Source: Brenneria alni (GTDB lineage Bacteria; Pseudomonadota; Gammaproteobacteria; Enterobacterales; Enterobacteriaceae). Taken from it: DNA of 64,000 nt. The translations under genes were made by a program, and so were the position numbers. The notes under the pieces were generated by a model that was not told the DNA's origin, did no database searches, and worked only from the letters and a program-made list of their open reading frames with translations. Positions 9,018 through 18,751 of this stretch are shown here, piece after piece; position 1 is the first letter of the stretch; each line of letters starts with the position of its first letter. The stretch is from contig NZ_MJLZ01000021.1 in NCBI RefSeq assembly GCF_003666245.1, positions 1-64,000 on the forward strand, read 5' to 3'.

Positions 9018-10631
9018 ATGAGCAAGAAAAAAACACCGTTGAAACTGGGAACATCGGTGTTTCTGATGGTTTCGGCTGTGATCGGGGCTGTGCTGCTGGT
9101 GGTGTACGCTTTACTGTTTTTCCGCATTAACCAATTATCAGAGGATCACCTGCGGGAAAAAGCATTTGCCATTGCCCGCACGTTTGCCGCTTCACCCATG
9201 ATCATTGATGAACTGCAAGGGATTGGAAACGCGAGTTTGGTGCAGAAGGAGGCAGAAATTATCCGTCTGCGTAATCAGTTGCTCTTCGTTACCGTCACCG
9301 ATATGGACACTATTCGCCATACCCATCCTGAGCGGGAAAGGATTGGTGAACACTTTGCAGGCCGGGATATTTATCCAGCCTTGCTGGGGATGGAGAATAC
9401 CTCAATTAACCGGGGTACCCTTGACCCGGCGCTGCGGGTTTTTACGCCGGTTTTTGATGGTAATAACAGGCAGATTGGCGTTGTGGCATTGGGTATCGCG
9501 CTTACCAGCGTGCAAAAGGTCATCAGTGAGAACCGCTGGATGATCCCCTGGACTATCCTGGCGGGGGCGCTGGTTGGCTGGTTGGGCACCTTGATTTTAG
9601 TGAAAATACTCAAACGAATTATGCTGGGATTTGAACCGTTTGAGATCTCTAATCTGTTTGAGCAGCGTAATGCCATGTTAAAGCAGATTACGGAAGGGGT
9701 GATTGCCGTTGACGGGTACGCACGTATCACGGTGATTAATGATGAGGCCAAACGGCTGTTTCGACAGAGTAACCTGCTGGTCAAAAAAACATCAGAGAGC
9801 GTTAGCGAACAGTGGCTGGAACACTTGCATATGCAACAGGTGCTGGAGAGTGGTATCCCTCGCCGCGATGAGGAAATTAATGTCAACGGGCATCTGTTGC
9901 TGACCAATACCGTACCGGTGTTTGTTAAGGGCGATATTGTCGGCGCGATCGCCACATTTCGTGATAAAACGGAAGTCAGCCAGTTGCTACAGCGTTTGAG
10001 CGGGATGTCTTACTATGCGGATGCCTTGCGGGCGCAGTCGCATGAATTCATGAACAAACTGCATGTAATACTGGGGATGCTGCACTTAAAATATTATTCT
10101 CAGTTGGAAGATTATATTTTAAAAACAGCCAATAACTACCAGGCGGAAATTGGTTCAATTATCCGTAAAGTAAAATCTCCTGTGATCGCTGGTTTTTTGT
10201 TGGGTAAAATTAACCGTGCCCGCGATCTCGGCATTACGCTATCGATCAGCGAAGAGAGCCTGCTGCTGGATACGGATGATGTTGATGCAACCAATGAATT
10301 GATCACCGTATTGGGCAACCTGATTGAAAATGCGATGGACGCCATCGATGGGCAGGAGAATTGTGAAATCAGCGTGAGTTTCCACCATCAGGATGGGCGT
10401 TTGCATTGCACGGTTGGTGATGATGGCCCAGGCATTGCGCTGGAAGATCAGGCGCGCATTTATGAGCAGGGTTTTTCCACTAAAGGCAGTGGACGTGGCA
10501 TCGGCCTGTATTTGACCAGACAGAGTTTGGAAAAGATCGGCGGAAACATCGATTTTGAGTCGGAACCTGAGGTGTATACCCAGTTTTTCGTTAACATTCC
10601 TTATCAAGCAAGGTTGTTTGACCATGATTAA
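9018..10631 (+). CDS. dcuS: C4-dicarboxylate sensor histidine kinase DcuS
   Basis: DcuS (537 aa from this start) is a membrane kinase that senses external fumarate, succinate or malate. It has a TM helix near the N-terminus, a periplasmic sCache domain, a second TM helix, a PAS domain, and a CitA-type kinase core with H342 in SHEFMNKLHV and ATP-lid motifs NLIENAMDAI and DDGPGI. The ligand residues known from E. coli DcuS are kept (IRHTHPE and ALRVFTPVFD), which argues for DcuS rather than the citrate sensor CitA/DpiB. ATG 9018 is preferred because GGAG lies six bases upstream; GTG/ATG codons at 8991-8997 would add up to nine residues. It overlaps dcuR by eight bases. Confidence 0.93.
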   Translation: MSKKKTPLKLGTSVFLMVSAVIGAVLLVVYALLFFRINQLSEDHLREKAFAIARTFAASPMIIDELQGIGNASLVQKEAEIIRLRNQLLFVTVTDMDTIRHTHPERERIGEHFAGRDIYPALLGMENTSINRGTLDPALRVFTPVFDGNNRQIGVVALGIALTSVQKVISENRWMIPWTILAGALVGWLGTLILVKILKRIMLGFEPFEISNLFEQRNAMLKQITEGVIAVDGYARITVINDEAKRLFRQSNLLVKKTSESVSEQWLEHLHMQQVLESGIPRRDEEINVNGHLLLTNTVPVFVKGDIVGAIATFRDKTEVSQLLQRLSGMSYYADALRAQSHEFMNKLHVILGMLHLKYYSQLEDYILKTANNYQAEIGSIIRKVKSPVIAGFLLGKINRARDLGITLSISEESLLLDTDDVDATNELITVLGNLIENAMDAIDGQENCEISVSFHHQDGRLHCTVGDDGPGIALEDQARIYEQGFSTKGSGRGIGLYLTRQSLEKIGGNIDFESEPEVYTQFFVNIPYQARLFDHD

Positions 10632-11346
10632 TGTACTGATTGTTGATGACGATGCAATGGTTGCAGAACTCAACAAATCTTATCTGAATCAGGTTTCCGG
10701 ATTTAGCTGCTATGCAACGGTACCCACGTTACAGCAAGCAAGAAACTTATTGATGCAACCTGATTCAGAAATTGACCTGGTTCTGCTGGATATTTATATG
10801 CAGCAGGACAACGGACTGGATTTGTTGCCCACCATTCGTGAGTTCAGTGAAAAGACGGATGTGATCATTATTTCCTCCGCCAGTGACGTGTATACCATCA
10901 AGAAAGCGCTGCACTATGGTGTGGTGGATTACCTGATTAAGCCTTTCCAATTCTCACGCTTTGAGCAGGCACTGACGGCTTATCGTGAAGAAGCGAATTT
11001 ATTGAAACACCGCGACTTTGTGGCACAGTCCGATATCGATAACCTGATCCGCCGTACCAGCGGTAGCCCTGCCAGTGAGCGCAAGAAGCTGCCAAAAGGG
11101 CTGACCAGCTTAACGCTGCGCACCGTGTGTGAGTGGATTGAAGGGAACCAGGGGGCGGAATTTTCAACGGAAATGTTGGCGAATGCCATTGGTATCTCTC
11201 GTGTGTCATGCCGTAAGTATCTGATCTACCTGGCGGACACTGGTATTCTTGCCACCAACATTCTTTATGGTTCAACCGGCAGACCGGTGTATCTCTACCG
11301 GTTGCTGCCAGAAAAGCAGGACGCGCTGCGGCAGTACTGCGAATAA
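10624..11346 (+). CDS. dcuR: Response regulator DcuR
   Basis: DcuR (240 aa) is the DNA-binding partner of DcuS. The receiver domain begins MINVLIVDDDAMVAEL, with the phosphorylated D56 in LVLLDIYMQ and a conserved lysine in DYLIKPF. The C-terminal part has the CitB-type helix-turn-helix (STEMLANAIGISRVSCRKY). The ATG at 10624 lies inside the dcuS stop region, giving translational coupling. The likely target here is the DASS carrier upstream, because no dcuB, frd or fum gene is nearby. Confidence 0.95.
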   Translation: MINVLIVDDDAMVAELNKSYLNQVSGFSCYATVPTLQQARNLLMQPDSEIDLVLLDIYMQQDNGLDLLPTIREFSEKTDVIIISSASDVYTIKKALHYGVVDYLIKPFQFSRFEQALTAYREEANLLKHRDFVAQSDIDNLIRRTSGSPASERKKLPKGLTSLTLRTVCEWIEGNQGAEFSTEMLANAIGISRVSCRKYLIYLADTGILATNILYGSTGRPVYLYRLLPEKQDALRQYCE

Positions 11347-11364
11347 CGCGTCAGATAAGAGGTG

Positions 11365-11387
11365 AGGGCCGGGGCACGGCCCTGTCG
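11365..11387. terminator. Terminator between convergent dcuR and glk
   Basis: AGGGCCG (11365-11371) pairs with CGGCCCT (11377-11383) over a five-base loop. Modest T-rich sequence follows on the plus side. It lies between two convergent genes and could serve both. Confidence 0.6.
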
Positions 11388-11392
11388 TTTAT

Positions 11393-12361
11393 TTACAGCA
11401 TGTAGCCGCTTGCCTGGCGCAGCCATGCGCCAGCCCCCAGCAGACCGGGGTGAGGATGAGTAATCAGGTAAACCGGAATGTCGACCAGATAATCCTTAAA
11501 CCGGCCTTTATCCTCAAAGGCGGTACGAAAACCGGAACTGAGGAAAAAATCCAGAAAGCGCGGCACAATCCCGCCAGCGATGTATACGCCGCCAAACGTC
11601 CCCAGAGTTAACGCCAGATTGCCGCCAAAACGCCCAAGCAGAGTGCAGAACAGCGATAATGCACGGCGGCAGTCCACGCAGCTATTTTCCAGTGCTTTTT
11701 CAGAAACGGCCTTTGGCGTCAGGGGCGCGGGGGTTCTGCCGTCGGAGATGACGATAGCCCGATACAGGTTGACGAGGCCCGAACCGGACAGAATACGTTC
11801 AGCCGATACATGACCAAATTCATCACGCAGTATTTTGAGGATGACTGACTCTTCCTCACTGTTTGGGGCGAAGTCTACGTGTCCGCCTTCACCGGGCAAG
11901 CTAATCCACTTATCGTTCGCCTGCACAAGATGCGCCACCCCCAGTCCGGTGCCCGCGCCATAGATCGCAACGGGTTTACCCGCTATAGCCTGCGTTCCTC
12001 CAAACTGAATCACATCATTCGGGCCGAGCGTAGGCACAGCCATACTGACGGCGGTAAAGTCATTGATAATGTCCAGACGATCAAAATTCAGATTCTGGGT
12101 TTGCTGCGCAATGGAAAAGGCCCAGCTATGGTTGGTCATGGCCACCCAGTCGCCGACGATAGGGCAGGCAATGGCGATACAGCCTTGTTTGACATTATGC
12201 GAAGCATGTTCAGCCAGAAAAAGCCGGATAACCGTTTCCAGACTGTCATGATCCGACACGGCATAATTTCTGTTGCACGATATCTCACCGCTTTCTAATG
12301 CGCAAAGCGCCAGACGTGCGTTGGTTCCCCCGACATCCCCTACCAGGGCATACTGATGCAT
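11393..12361 (-). CDS. glk: Glucokinase
   Basis: Glk (322 aa, E. coli length) phosphorylates cytoplasmic glucose with ATP to glucose-6-phosphate. The N-terminal phosphate-binding loop is [14 protein letters not shown], the central adenosine/glucose region has [10 protein letters not shown], and the sugar-binding segment is [11 protein letters not shown]. The family's C-terminal glycine-rich YIAGGIVPR is also present. It stands alone on the minus strand between dcuR and the CitS-type carrier, and I see no operon partner. Confidence 0.96.
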   Translation of the reverse strand: MHQYALVGDVGGTNARLALCALESGEISCNRNYAVSDHDSLETVIRLFLAEHASHNVKQGCIAIACPIVGDWVAMTNHSWAFSIAQQTQNLNFDRLDIINDFTAVSMAVPTLGPNDVIQFGGTQAIAGKPVAIYGAGTGLGVAHLVQANDKWISLPGEGGHVDFAPNSEEESVILKILRDEFGHVSAERILSGSGLVNLYRAIVISDGRTPAPLTPKAVSEKALENSCVDCRRALSLFCTLLGRFGGNLALTLGTFGGVYIAGGIVPRFLDFFLSSGFRTAFEDKGRFKDYLVDIPVYLITHPHPGLLGAGAWLRQASGYML

Positions 12362-12540
12362 AACGTATTATCTCCGATTAGATTTCAAGAATCTTACCTC
12401 TCATGTTTCAAGCGACAGTTCGCTCACCATTGGCATCCGGTTTTCCAGGCTGATGAGGATGGGGTCTGCACGTTGAAATGCATTGGGTATATATAAACAG
12501 AAATAAGGGGTGAAGGTTACTGTTGAGGCAGAAAATAAAT

Positions 12541-12567
12541 AGGCCAGTCAGCAAGGCTGACTGGCCT
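12541..12567 (-). terminator. Terminator after the citS-like gene
   Basis: A 12-base perfect stem (AGGCCAGTCAGC with GCTGACTGGCCT) has a three-base loop. Read leftwards, it is followed by T-rich sequence (ATTTATTTTC). It lies 27 bases beyond the citS-like stop. Confidence 0.8.
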
Positions 12568-12594
12568 GATCACAGGTAATGCGCGGTTGGTGAA

Positions 12595-13944
12595 TTAGAC
12601 GACCCAGCCCAGCAGCAGCGCAGCGCCAATGACTGTGGACGCCCCGCCGATACGGGTGGCGATCTGTGCGAAAGGCATCAGCGACATACGGTTGGAAGCG
12701 GAAAGAATGGCAACGTCGCCGGTTCCGCCCAGTCCGCTGTGACAAGTCGTGACGATGGACGCCTCTATCGGATACATGTTCAGGTAAGGTGCGATGAAAA
12801 AGCTGACCAGCGCCATGGAAAGCACCACAGAACCACAGACGATAACATAGCCGATAGAAAAGACGGATACGACGCTTTCCAGCGGGATATACAGCATTCC
12901 TAATCCAATCATCAGCGGCCACACCAACGAACTGGAGACAAACTTGTAAACGCTGTGCGCCCCGGTTTCCATACTGGAAGGGATAACGCGGCTGTATTTA
13001 CAGAATACGGCAATCAGAATCATCAGTACCGGGCCTGGAATATGCACCAGTTTTTCAAACAAACCGCCGACAATGAAGAATGCGCAGATCATCAGCAGGC
13101 CGCCGCCCATCAGGTGGAAATCAACAGGTTTAGGCGCTTCGGTCACGGCAAAAATCGCATTGTCTTCATCGCTACGCACCAGACGGCCTTCACCGGTCAG
13201 GTCTTTGCGGCGCATTCCAAGACGAGACAATATGCCCGCACAGAAAATGGCGAAAATATTCCCGACAACAGCGGCAGGCGCCAGTTGCGCGACATACACA
13301 TCAGGTGATTCGCCTAAAATAGCGGAATAGGCCAGCGATAATGGCAGGATGCCTTCACCGATACCGCCGCCGATGATCGGGACAATAATGAAAAAGAAAG
13401 TATGGTAGACGCTGTAGCCGCAGAGTTTACCGACCAGTAAGCCCGTCACTAAGGCCGTCGCCGTACCCACCACCAGCGGAACGAACATACGGATCATGCC
13501 TTGAATCAGAATCTTCCGGTTCATACCCAGAATGCTGCCGACCACCAGACAGGCAATGACGAAATACAGAAAATTCGCTTCTTTCATCAGCAGATGCGTG
13601 GTCTTCATGGTGTTTTCATTAAACACATCAAAATACACCAGAATAGAAGGCACCATCAGGCAGAGAATGGCCGGGCCGCCGATATCCTTAAACACGGGGA
13701 TGGTGTGCCCGATATGGGCTAGTAGAAAGCCCATCGTCATGATAATGGCGAAGCCGCCGATCATATTTCTGGGTAAGAAACCGGTATATGCGGCAATAAA
13801 AACAATTGCCGCGATGGCAATAAAAAGAGGGACTGGCACGGAACCAATTTTCTTTTTGAAAATAGCCTCCATAAATGAGAGGGATGTAGATGTTTCTATG
13901 GCGAGATTGTTCTCACATAGAATATCAGTTTCAGTTTTTTTCAT
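12595..13944 (-). CDS. 2-hydroxycarboxylate carrier (CitS/CimH/MaeN family)
   Basis: This 449-residue sodium- or proton-coupled inner-membrane symporter belongs to the 2-hydroxycarboxylate transporter family, whose members take up citrate or malate. Both family re-entrant loops with GG motifs are present: IIGGGIGEGILPLS near the middle and CHSGLGGTGDVAILSAS near the C-terminus. ATG 13944 follows AGGGTG at a usable distance; GTG 13953 would add three residues. No citrate lyase, oxaloacetate decarboxylase or CitAB genes are near, so citrate versus malate cannot be decided. A clean terminator follows. Confidence 0.9.
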   Translation of the reverse strand: MKKTETDILCENNLAIETSTSLSFMEAIFKKKIGSVPVPLFIAIAAIVFIAAYTGFLPRNMIGGFAIIMTMGFLLAHIGHTIPVFKDIGGPAILCLMVPSILVYFDVFNENTMKTTHLLMKEANFLYFVIACLVVGSILGMNRKILIQGMIRMFVPLVVGTATALVTGLLVGKLCGYSVYHTFFFIIVPIIGGGIGEGILPLSLAYSAILGESPDVYVAQLAPAAVVGNIFAIFCAGILSRLGMRRKDLTGEGRLVRSDEDNAIFAVTEAPKPVDFHLMGGGLLMICAFFIVGGLFEKLVHIPGPVLMILIAVFCKYSRVIPSSMETGAHSVYKFVSSSLVWPLMIGLGMLYIPLESVVSVFSIGYVIVCGSVVLSMALVSFFIAPYLNMYPIEASIVTTCHSGLGGTGDVAILSASNRMSLMPFAQIATRIGGASTVIGAALLLGWVV

Positions 13945-15037
13945 TGTATTCACCCTGCTATGTCAGTACGGTACAGGAAAACCTGTGTTCATTTTCAGAA
14001 AGATAAAAAATCCATTTTTTTGTTTCTTATCAATTTTTTAATAAAAAACTAGAAATGGTAGAGGTTGTTTAACGAGTATTTTTATTAGTTGGTAATCTAG
14101 CATGGGTGAATGTTAAAAATAATACTTCATTTCATTATTTGTGAACTTATTAGCAACTCCTTTTTAAATAACTTATATTATTTTTTTGTAGTTAAATTAA
14201 TCTTCGGGGGGTGTCGGACGGTTTATGAAGGGGGTAACAGGGCCAACGTTGAATATGAGATAAAATATCACGTTATTAGAATAAGTAAATAAGTGATCCA
14301 GATATTAATTAAAGTATTTTTATAGATAAAAACTTAAATTATTCTATGAAAAGAAATAAATAATAAAAAATGCAACGCCACCTTTGAAATCATTCCTCTT
14401 TATCTGCCTGTCTGTGAGGAAGCGTGGCGAACACATCAACGGGCATGGATGAGTGAGGGTGGCCAAAGCACCTGCAACTTGAAAGACGAAGGGTATATAA
14501 AGTTTTTTTATGAGGCGTAGATAGTATATCAGATTCTTATGATTTTTATTTAAGTATCAATTTTTCTTATATTTTATTAGCATTTTTACCTATTATTCGC
14601 GCTTTATACAAAAAATAGTGCTCATATTTTGGAATATATAGGGCTATTACTATAGTTTTTTTATTGGTGGTAATTTCTTTCTCTGTGCCTTTTTTTGGTT
14701 GGTATGACTGATTTTTCATATATTTATGAAATATAGCTCTTTATTTTTTTATAAATTCAGTATTTTAAATAATCTCCGGCAGTGCCATAGGTTTGTAAAT
14801 CCCCACAACTTGTATTGACGTCACCGTGATCTGTTGACAGATTTAAGACGTTATAAGGAAGAAAGCAGCGGATACCCGAATGATTCCACGTATTCATTGA
14901 GTACCGTGGGCTTTTTGCACCCTGTCGCAGGACGCTTCCTTGGCTATTTTCGGGCAAAGGGTACGGACCACAGCAGTTAAAAATACCGGTCTGACCGCAT
15001 GAACACACAACATCATCCATAATAGCGGAGCAAAATA
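13945..15037. other. Gene-free AT-rich spacer of 1.1 kb
   Basis: From about 13980 to 14780 the DNA is unusually AT-rich and full of short poly-T and poly-A runs, with stops in all frames. The short frames at 14110-14292 and 14757-15020 have no protein-like signature. The right end becomes the long leader of dppA. The region could hold the divergent promoters of the citS-like gene and dppA and may bind H-NS, but I found no defined element beyond the CA-rich site listed. Confidence 0.5.
15001..15030 (+). promoter_or_regulatory. CA-rich leader segment and ribosome site of dppA (possible GcvB target)
   Basis: The run GAACACACAACATCATCC lies just before the GGAG ribosome site (15027-15030). In E. 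coli and Salmonella the small RNA GcvB represses dppA by pairing its GU-rich region with a CA-rich site at this place. The match in position and base content is suggestive; no pairing was computed. Confidence 0.45.
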
Positions 15038-16645
15038 ATGGGAAATTCCCCGGTTAAATCAAAGGCACTGAGGATTGGGCTTGGCTTATTAGCCCTGTCT
15101 GCCGCGGCTGGATTACAGGCCAAAACATTGGTCTATTGTTCAGAAGGTTCCCCGGAAGGGTTTAATCCACAGTTGTTTACTGCCGGTACTACGTTTGATG
15201 CCAGCTCTATTCCGATTTACAACCGCTTGATCGAGTTTAAAAGCGGCACCACGGAGATTGAGCCCGGTCTGGCTGAGAAGTGGGAGATCAGTGAAGATGG
15301 CAAAACCTACACTTTCCACCTGCGCAAAGGGGTGAAATGGCAGGAGAGTAAAGACTTCAAGCCGTCGCGTGATTTCAACGCCGATGACGTACTGTTCTCA
15401 TTCCTGCGTCAACAGGATACGAATCATCCCTATCATAAAGTGTCTGGCGGCAGCTATGAGTACTACCAGGGCATGGGGATGCCGGATTTAATCAGCAAGA
15501 TTGAAAAAGTGGACGACTATACCGTCCGTTTCGAGCTAACCCGTTCGGAAGCGCCGTTCCTGGCTGACCTGGCGATGGACTTCGCCTCCATCATGTCTGC
15601 GGAGTATGGCGATAACATGCTGAAAGCCGGTACGCCGGAGAAGATCGACCTGAACCCAATTGGCACCGGCCCATTCCAGTTGCAGCAGTATCAGAAAGAC
15701 TCCCGCATTCTGTATAAAGCGTTTGATGGTTTCTGGGGTAAAAAACCGGGAATCGACCGCCTGGTATTCTCCATCACGCCGGACGCGTCTGTACGTTACG
15801 CCAAGCTGCAAAAGAATGAATGCCAGATTATGCCGTACCCTAATCCGGCCGATCTGGCGCGGATGAAGCAGGATAAGAACATCACGCTGCTGGAAAAACC
15901 GGGCCTTAACGTTGGTTATCTGGCTTTCAATGTGCAGAAAAAACCACTGGATGAGGTGAAAGTCCGTCAGGCGCTGACGTATGCGGTAAACAAGTCCGCC
16001 ATTATTGAGGCGGTATATCAGGGCGCGGGGCAAGCGGCGAAAAACCTGATCCCACCGACCATGTGGAGCTATAACAATGATATTCAGGACTACAGCTACG
16101 ATCCGGAAAAAGCCAAAGCGTTGCTGAAAGAAGCGGGTATGGGGGACGGTTTCACCATCGATTTGTGGGCCATGCCGGTGCAACGGCCTTATAACCCGAA
16201 TGCGCGCCGTATGGCTGAGATGATCCAGTCGGATTGGGCCAAGATCGGTGTGCAGGCCAAGATTGTCACCTATGAATGGGGCGAGTACCTCAAACGTGCC
16301 AAAGATGGCGAGCACCAAACCGTGCTGATGGGATGGACGGGCGACAATGGCGATCCGGATAACTTCTTTGCCACGCTGTTTAGCTGCGATGCGTCAGAAA
16401 AAGGATCGAACTACTCCAAATGGTGTTACAAGCCGTTTGAAGATCTGATCCAGCCTGCACGTTCGACATCCGATCATGAAAAACGGATCGAACTGTATAA
16501 ACAAGCCCAGGTGGTGATGCACGATCAGGCACCGGCATTGATTGTGGCGCACTCCACCGTGTACGAGCCGATCCGTAACAATGTGAAAGGCTATGTTATT
16601 GAACCGCGTGGCGTACACAGCTTCAACAACGTGTCACTGGATTAA
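15038..16645 (+). CDS. dppA: Periplasmic dipeptide-binding protein DppA
   Basis: DppA (535 aa, identical in length to E. coli) is the periplasmic receptor of the dipeptide importer and in E. coli also takes part in peptide taxis and haem uptake. A Sec signal peptide ends at LQA before KTLVYCSEGSPEGFNP. The SBP_bac_5 fold carries highly conserved blocks such as NPIGTGPFQLQQYQKDSR and GWTGDNGDPDNFFATLF, with disulphide cysteines near FSCDASEKGSNYSKWCY. It is the first gene of dppABCDF. Confidence 0.97.
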   Translation: MGNSPVKSKALRIGLGLLALSAAAGLQAKTLVYCSEGSPEGFNPQLFTAGTTFDASSIPIYNRLIEFKSGTTEIEPGLAEKWEISEDGKTYTFHLRKGVKWQESKDFKPSRDFNADDVLFSFLRQQDTNHPYHKVSGGSYEYYQGMGMPDLISKIEKVDDYTVRFELTRSEAPFLADLAMDFASIMSAEYGDNMLKAGTPEKIDLNPIGTGPFQLQQYQKDSRILYKAFDGFWGKKPGIDRLVFSITPDASVRYAKLQKNECQIMPYPNPADLARMKQDKNITLLEKPGLNVGYLAFNVQKKPLDEVKVRQALTYAVNKSAIIEAVYQGAGQAAKNLIPPTMWSYNNDIQDYSYDPEKAKALLKEAGMGDGFTIDLWAMPVQRPYNPNARRMAEMIQSDWAKIGVQAKIVTYEWGEYLKRAKDGEHQTVLMGWTGDNGDPDNFFATLFSCDASEKGSNYSKWCYKPFEDLIQPARSTSDHEKRIELYKQAQVVMHDQAPALIVAHSTVYEPIRNNVKGYVIEPRGVHSFNNVSLD

Positions 16646-16675
16646 TTCAACCCGTCATTTCATGGGCAATACTGA

Positions 16676-16719
16676 GCCTTGTCTCTGCCACGTCGCTGAT
16701 GATGTGGCGCAGGCAAGGC
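16676..16719 (+). terminator. Hairpin between dppA and dppB
   Basis: An imperfect long hairpin (GCCTTG and GCCAC pairing with GTGGC and CAAGGC) lies between dppA and dppB. Without a strong T-run it probably stabilises the dppA message or reduces read-through, so that the receptor is made in excess over the membrane parts. Confidence 0.55.
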
Positions 16720-16802
16720 TTTATGCCCGTCAAATTACCGATGTGAGCATAAATAAGCCCGGTAGCCGATGAGCGATCGGGCATTTATAGAGAGTTCGGG
16801 CT

Positions 16803-17822
16803 ATGTTGCAGTTCATACTCCGGCGTTTGGGACTGGTTATCCCAACGTTTATTGGTATCACCTTACTGACTTTTGCTTTTGTGCATATGATCCCGGGCGA
16901 CCCGGTGATGATCATGGCCGGGGAGCGCGGAATTTCCGCTGAACGCCACGCACAATTGATGGCCGAAATGGGGCTGGATAAGCCGCTTTGGCAGCAATAC
17001 GTTCATTATATTACCGGTGTATTACAGGGTGATCTGGGCATTTCCCTCAAAAGCCGTATTCCCGTCTGGGACGAATTTGTCCCGCGCTTTAAGGCGACGC
17101 TGGAGTTAGGCGTCTGCGCGATGATTTTTGCCATTAGCGTGGGGATCCCGGTCGGCGTACTGGCGGCGGTAAAACGCGGCTCCATCTTCGATCACACCTC
17201 CGTCGGGCTGGCATTGACCGGCTACTCCATGCCCATTTTCTGGTGGGGCATGATGCTGATTATGCTGGTTTCGGTTCATCTCGACTTGACCCCCGTGTCG
17301 GGGCGTATCAGTGATATGGTTTTTCTTGATGAAAGTATGCCGCTTACCGGATTCATGCTGATTGATACCCTTTTCTGGGGGGAACCGGGTGACTTCGTTG
17401 ATGCGGTGGAGCACATGATCCTGCCCGCCGTGGTGCTGGGCACCATTCCGCTGGCGGTGATCGTGCGTATGACGCGCTCCGCCATGCTGGAGGTGCTGGG
17501 CGAGGACTATATCCGTACCGCCCGCGCCAAAGGGTTAAGCCGTTTGCGGGTGATCGTGGTGCACGCGTTGCGCAATGCCATGCTGCCGGTGGTCACGGTT
17601 ATCGGGCTACAGGTCGGTACGCTGCTGGCCGGCGCCATCCTGACGGAAACCATCTTCTCCTGGCCGGGGCTGGGGCGCTGGTTGATCGATGCATTGCAGC
17701 GTCGTGATTATCCGGTGGTACAAGGGGGCGTGCTGCTGGTGGCCACCATGATTATTCTGGTTAACTTGCTGGTGGATGTGCTCTACGGCGTGGTGAATCC
17801 ACGTATCCGTCATAAGAAATAA
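16803..17822 (+). CDS. dppB: Dipeptide ABC permease DppB
   Basis: DppB (339 aa, E. coli length) is one of the two channel subunits in the inner membrane. It begins with the BPD-type N-terminal helix (MLQFILRRLGLVIPTFIGIT) and has several further membrane helices. The EAA loop region that contacts the ATPases is visible in EDYIRTARAKGLSRLRVIV. It is separated from dppA by 157 bases holding a hairpin and from dppC by 13 bases. Confidence 0.96.
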   Translation: MLQFILRRLGLVIPTFIGITLLTFAFVHMIPGDPVMIMAGERGISAERHAQLMAEMGLDKPLWQQYVHYITGVLQGDLGISLKSRIPVWDEFVPRFKATLELGVCAMIFAISVGIPVGVLAAVKRGSIFDHTSVGLALTGYSMPIFWWGMMLIMLVSVHLDLTPVSGRISDMVFLDESMPLTGFMLIDTLFWGEPGDFVDAVEHMILPAVVLGTIPLAVIVRMTRSAMLEVLGEDYIRTARAKGLSRLRVIVVHALRNAMLPVVTVIGLQVGTLLAGAILTETIFSWPGLGRWLIDALQRRDYPVVQGGVLLVATMIILVNLLVDVLYGVVNPRIRHKK

Positions 17823-17835
17823 GGGGGAGGCTGAG

Positions 17836-18738
17836 ATGACACAACTTACTGAGCCGGTTGTAAATAGCGCGCCCAGGCCGATGACCCCGATTCAGGAATT
17901 CTGGCACTATTTCAAACGTAACAAAGGGGCCGTGGTTGGCATGACCTATGTCGTGCTGATGCTGATTATTGCGGTTGGCGCGAATGTACTGGCGCCTCAT
18001 GCGCCTTCTGAGCAGTTCCGCGATGCATTACTCAACCCACCGGTGTGGCAGGAGGGTGGAAGCTGGAAGTTTATTCTGGGCACGGATGATGTTGGCCGTG
18101 ACGTGCTGTCCCGCCTGATGTATGGCGCACGATTATCGCTGCTGGTCGGGTGTCTGGTGGTGGTGCTGTCACTGATTGTGGGGGTGATTTTTGGCCTGCT
18201 GGCGGGTTACTTCGGCGGCGTGGTTGACGGCCTCATCATGCGTATTGTCGATATCATGCTGGCGTTGCCCAGCCTGTTGCTGGCACTGGTGCTGGTGGCG
18301 GTCTTCGGGCCGTCGATTGTTAACGCCTCGCTGGCGCTGACGTTTGTTGCATTGCCGCACTATGTTCGTTTGACCCGTGCGGCGGTGCTGGTTGAAGTGA
18401 ATCGTGATTATGTCACGGCTTCACGCGTCGCTGGCGCGGGCGCAGTACGCCAGATGTTCGTCAATATTTTGCCAAACTGTCTGGCGCCGCTGATTGTGCA
18501 GGCTTCTCTTGGTTTTTCTAATGCCATTCTCGATATGGCTGCTTTGGGTTTCCTCGGTATGGGCGCACAGCCGCCAACGCCCGAATGGGGCACCATGCTT
18601 TCCGACGTTTTGCAGTTTGCGCAAAGCGCCTGGTGGGTGGTGACGTTCCCCGGCGTGGCGATTTTACTGACGGTATTGGCATTTAACCTGATGGGGGACG
18701 GCCTGCGTGATGCTCTCGACCCCAAACTCAAGCAGTAA
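17836..18738 (+). CDS. dppC: Dipeptide ABC permease DppC
   Basis: DppC (300 aa, E. coli length) is the second channel subunit. The N-terminal cytoplasmic segment ([19 protein letters not shown]) leads into the first helix. [20 protein letters not shown] is the OppC-type N-terminal domain, and the EAA motif lies in [18 protein letters not shown]. It is followed after 13 bases by dppD. Confidence 0.96.
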   Translation: MTQLTEPVVNSAPRPMTPIQEFWHYFKRNKGAVVGMTYVVLMLIIAVGANVLAPHAPSEQFRDALLNPPVWQEGGSWKFILGTDDVGRDVLSRLMYGARLSLLVGCLVVVLSLIVGVIFGLLAGYFGGVVDGLIMRIVDIMLALPSLLLALVLVAVFGPSIVNASLALTFVALPHYVRLTRAAVLVEVNRDYVTASRVAGAGAVRQMFVNILPNCLAPLIVQASLGFSNAILDMAALGFLGMGAQPPTPEWGTMLSDVLQFAQSAWWVVTFPGVAILLTVLAFNLMGDGLRDALDPKLKQ

Positions 18739-18751
18739 CAGAGGTAGAGAG

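Noticed and set aside
14757-15020. Minus-strand frame of 87 codons before dppA
   Set aside because: Cysteine-rich but with no family pattern. It covers the dppA leader and lacks a ribosome site.
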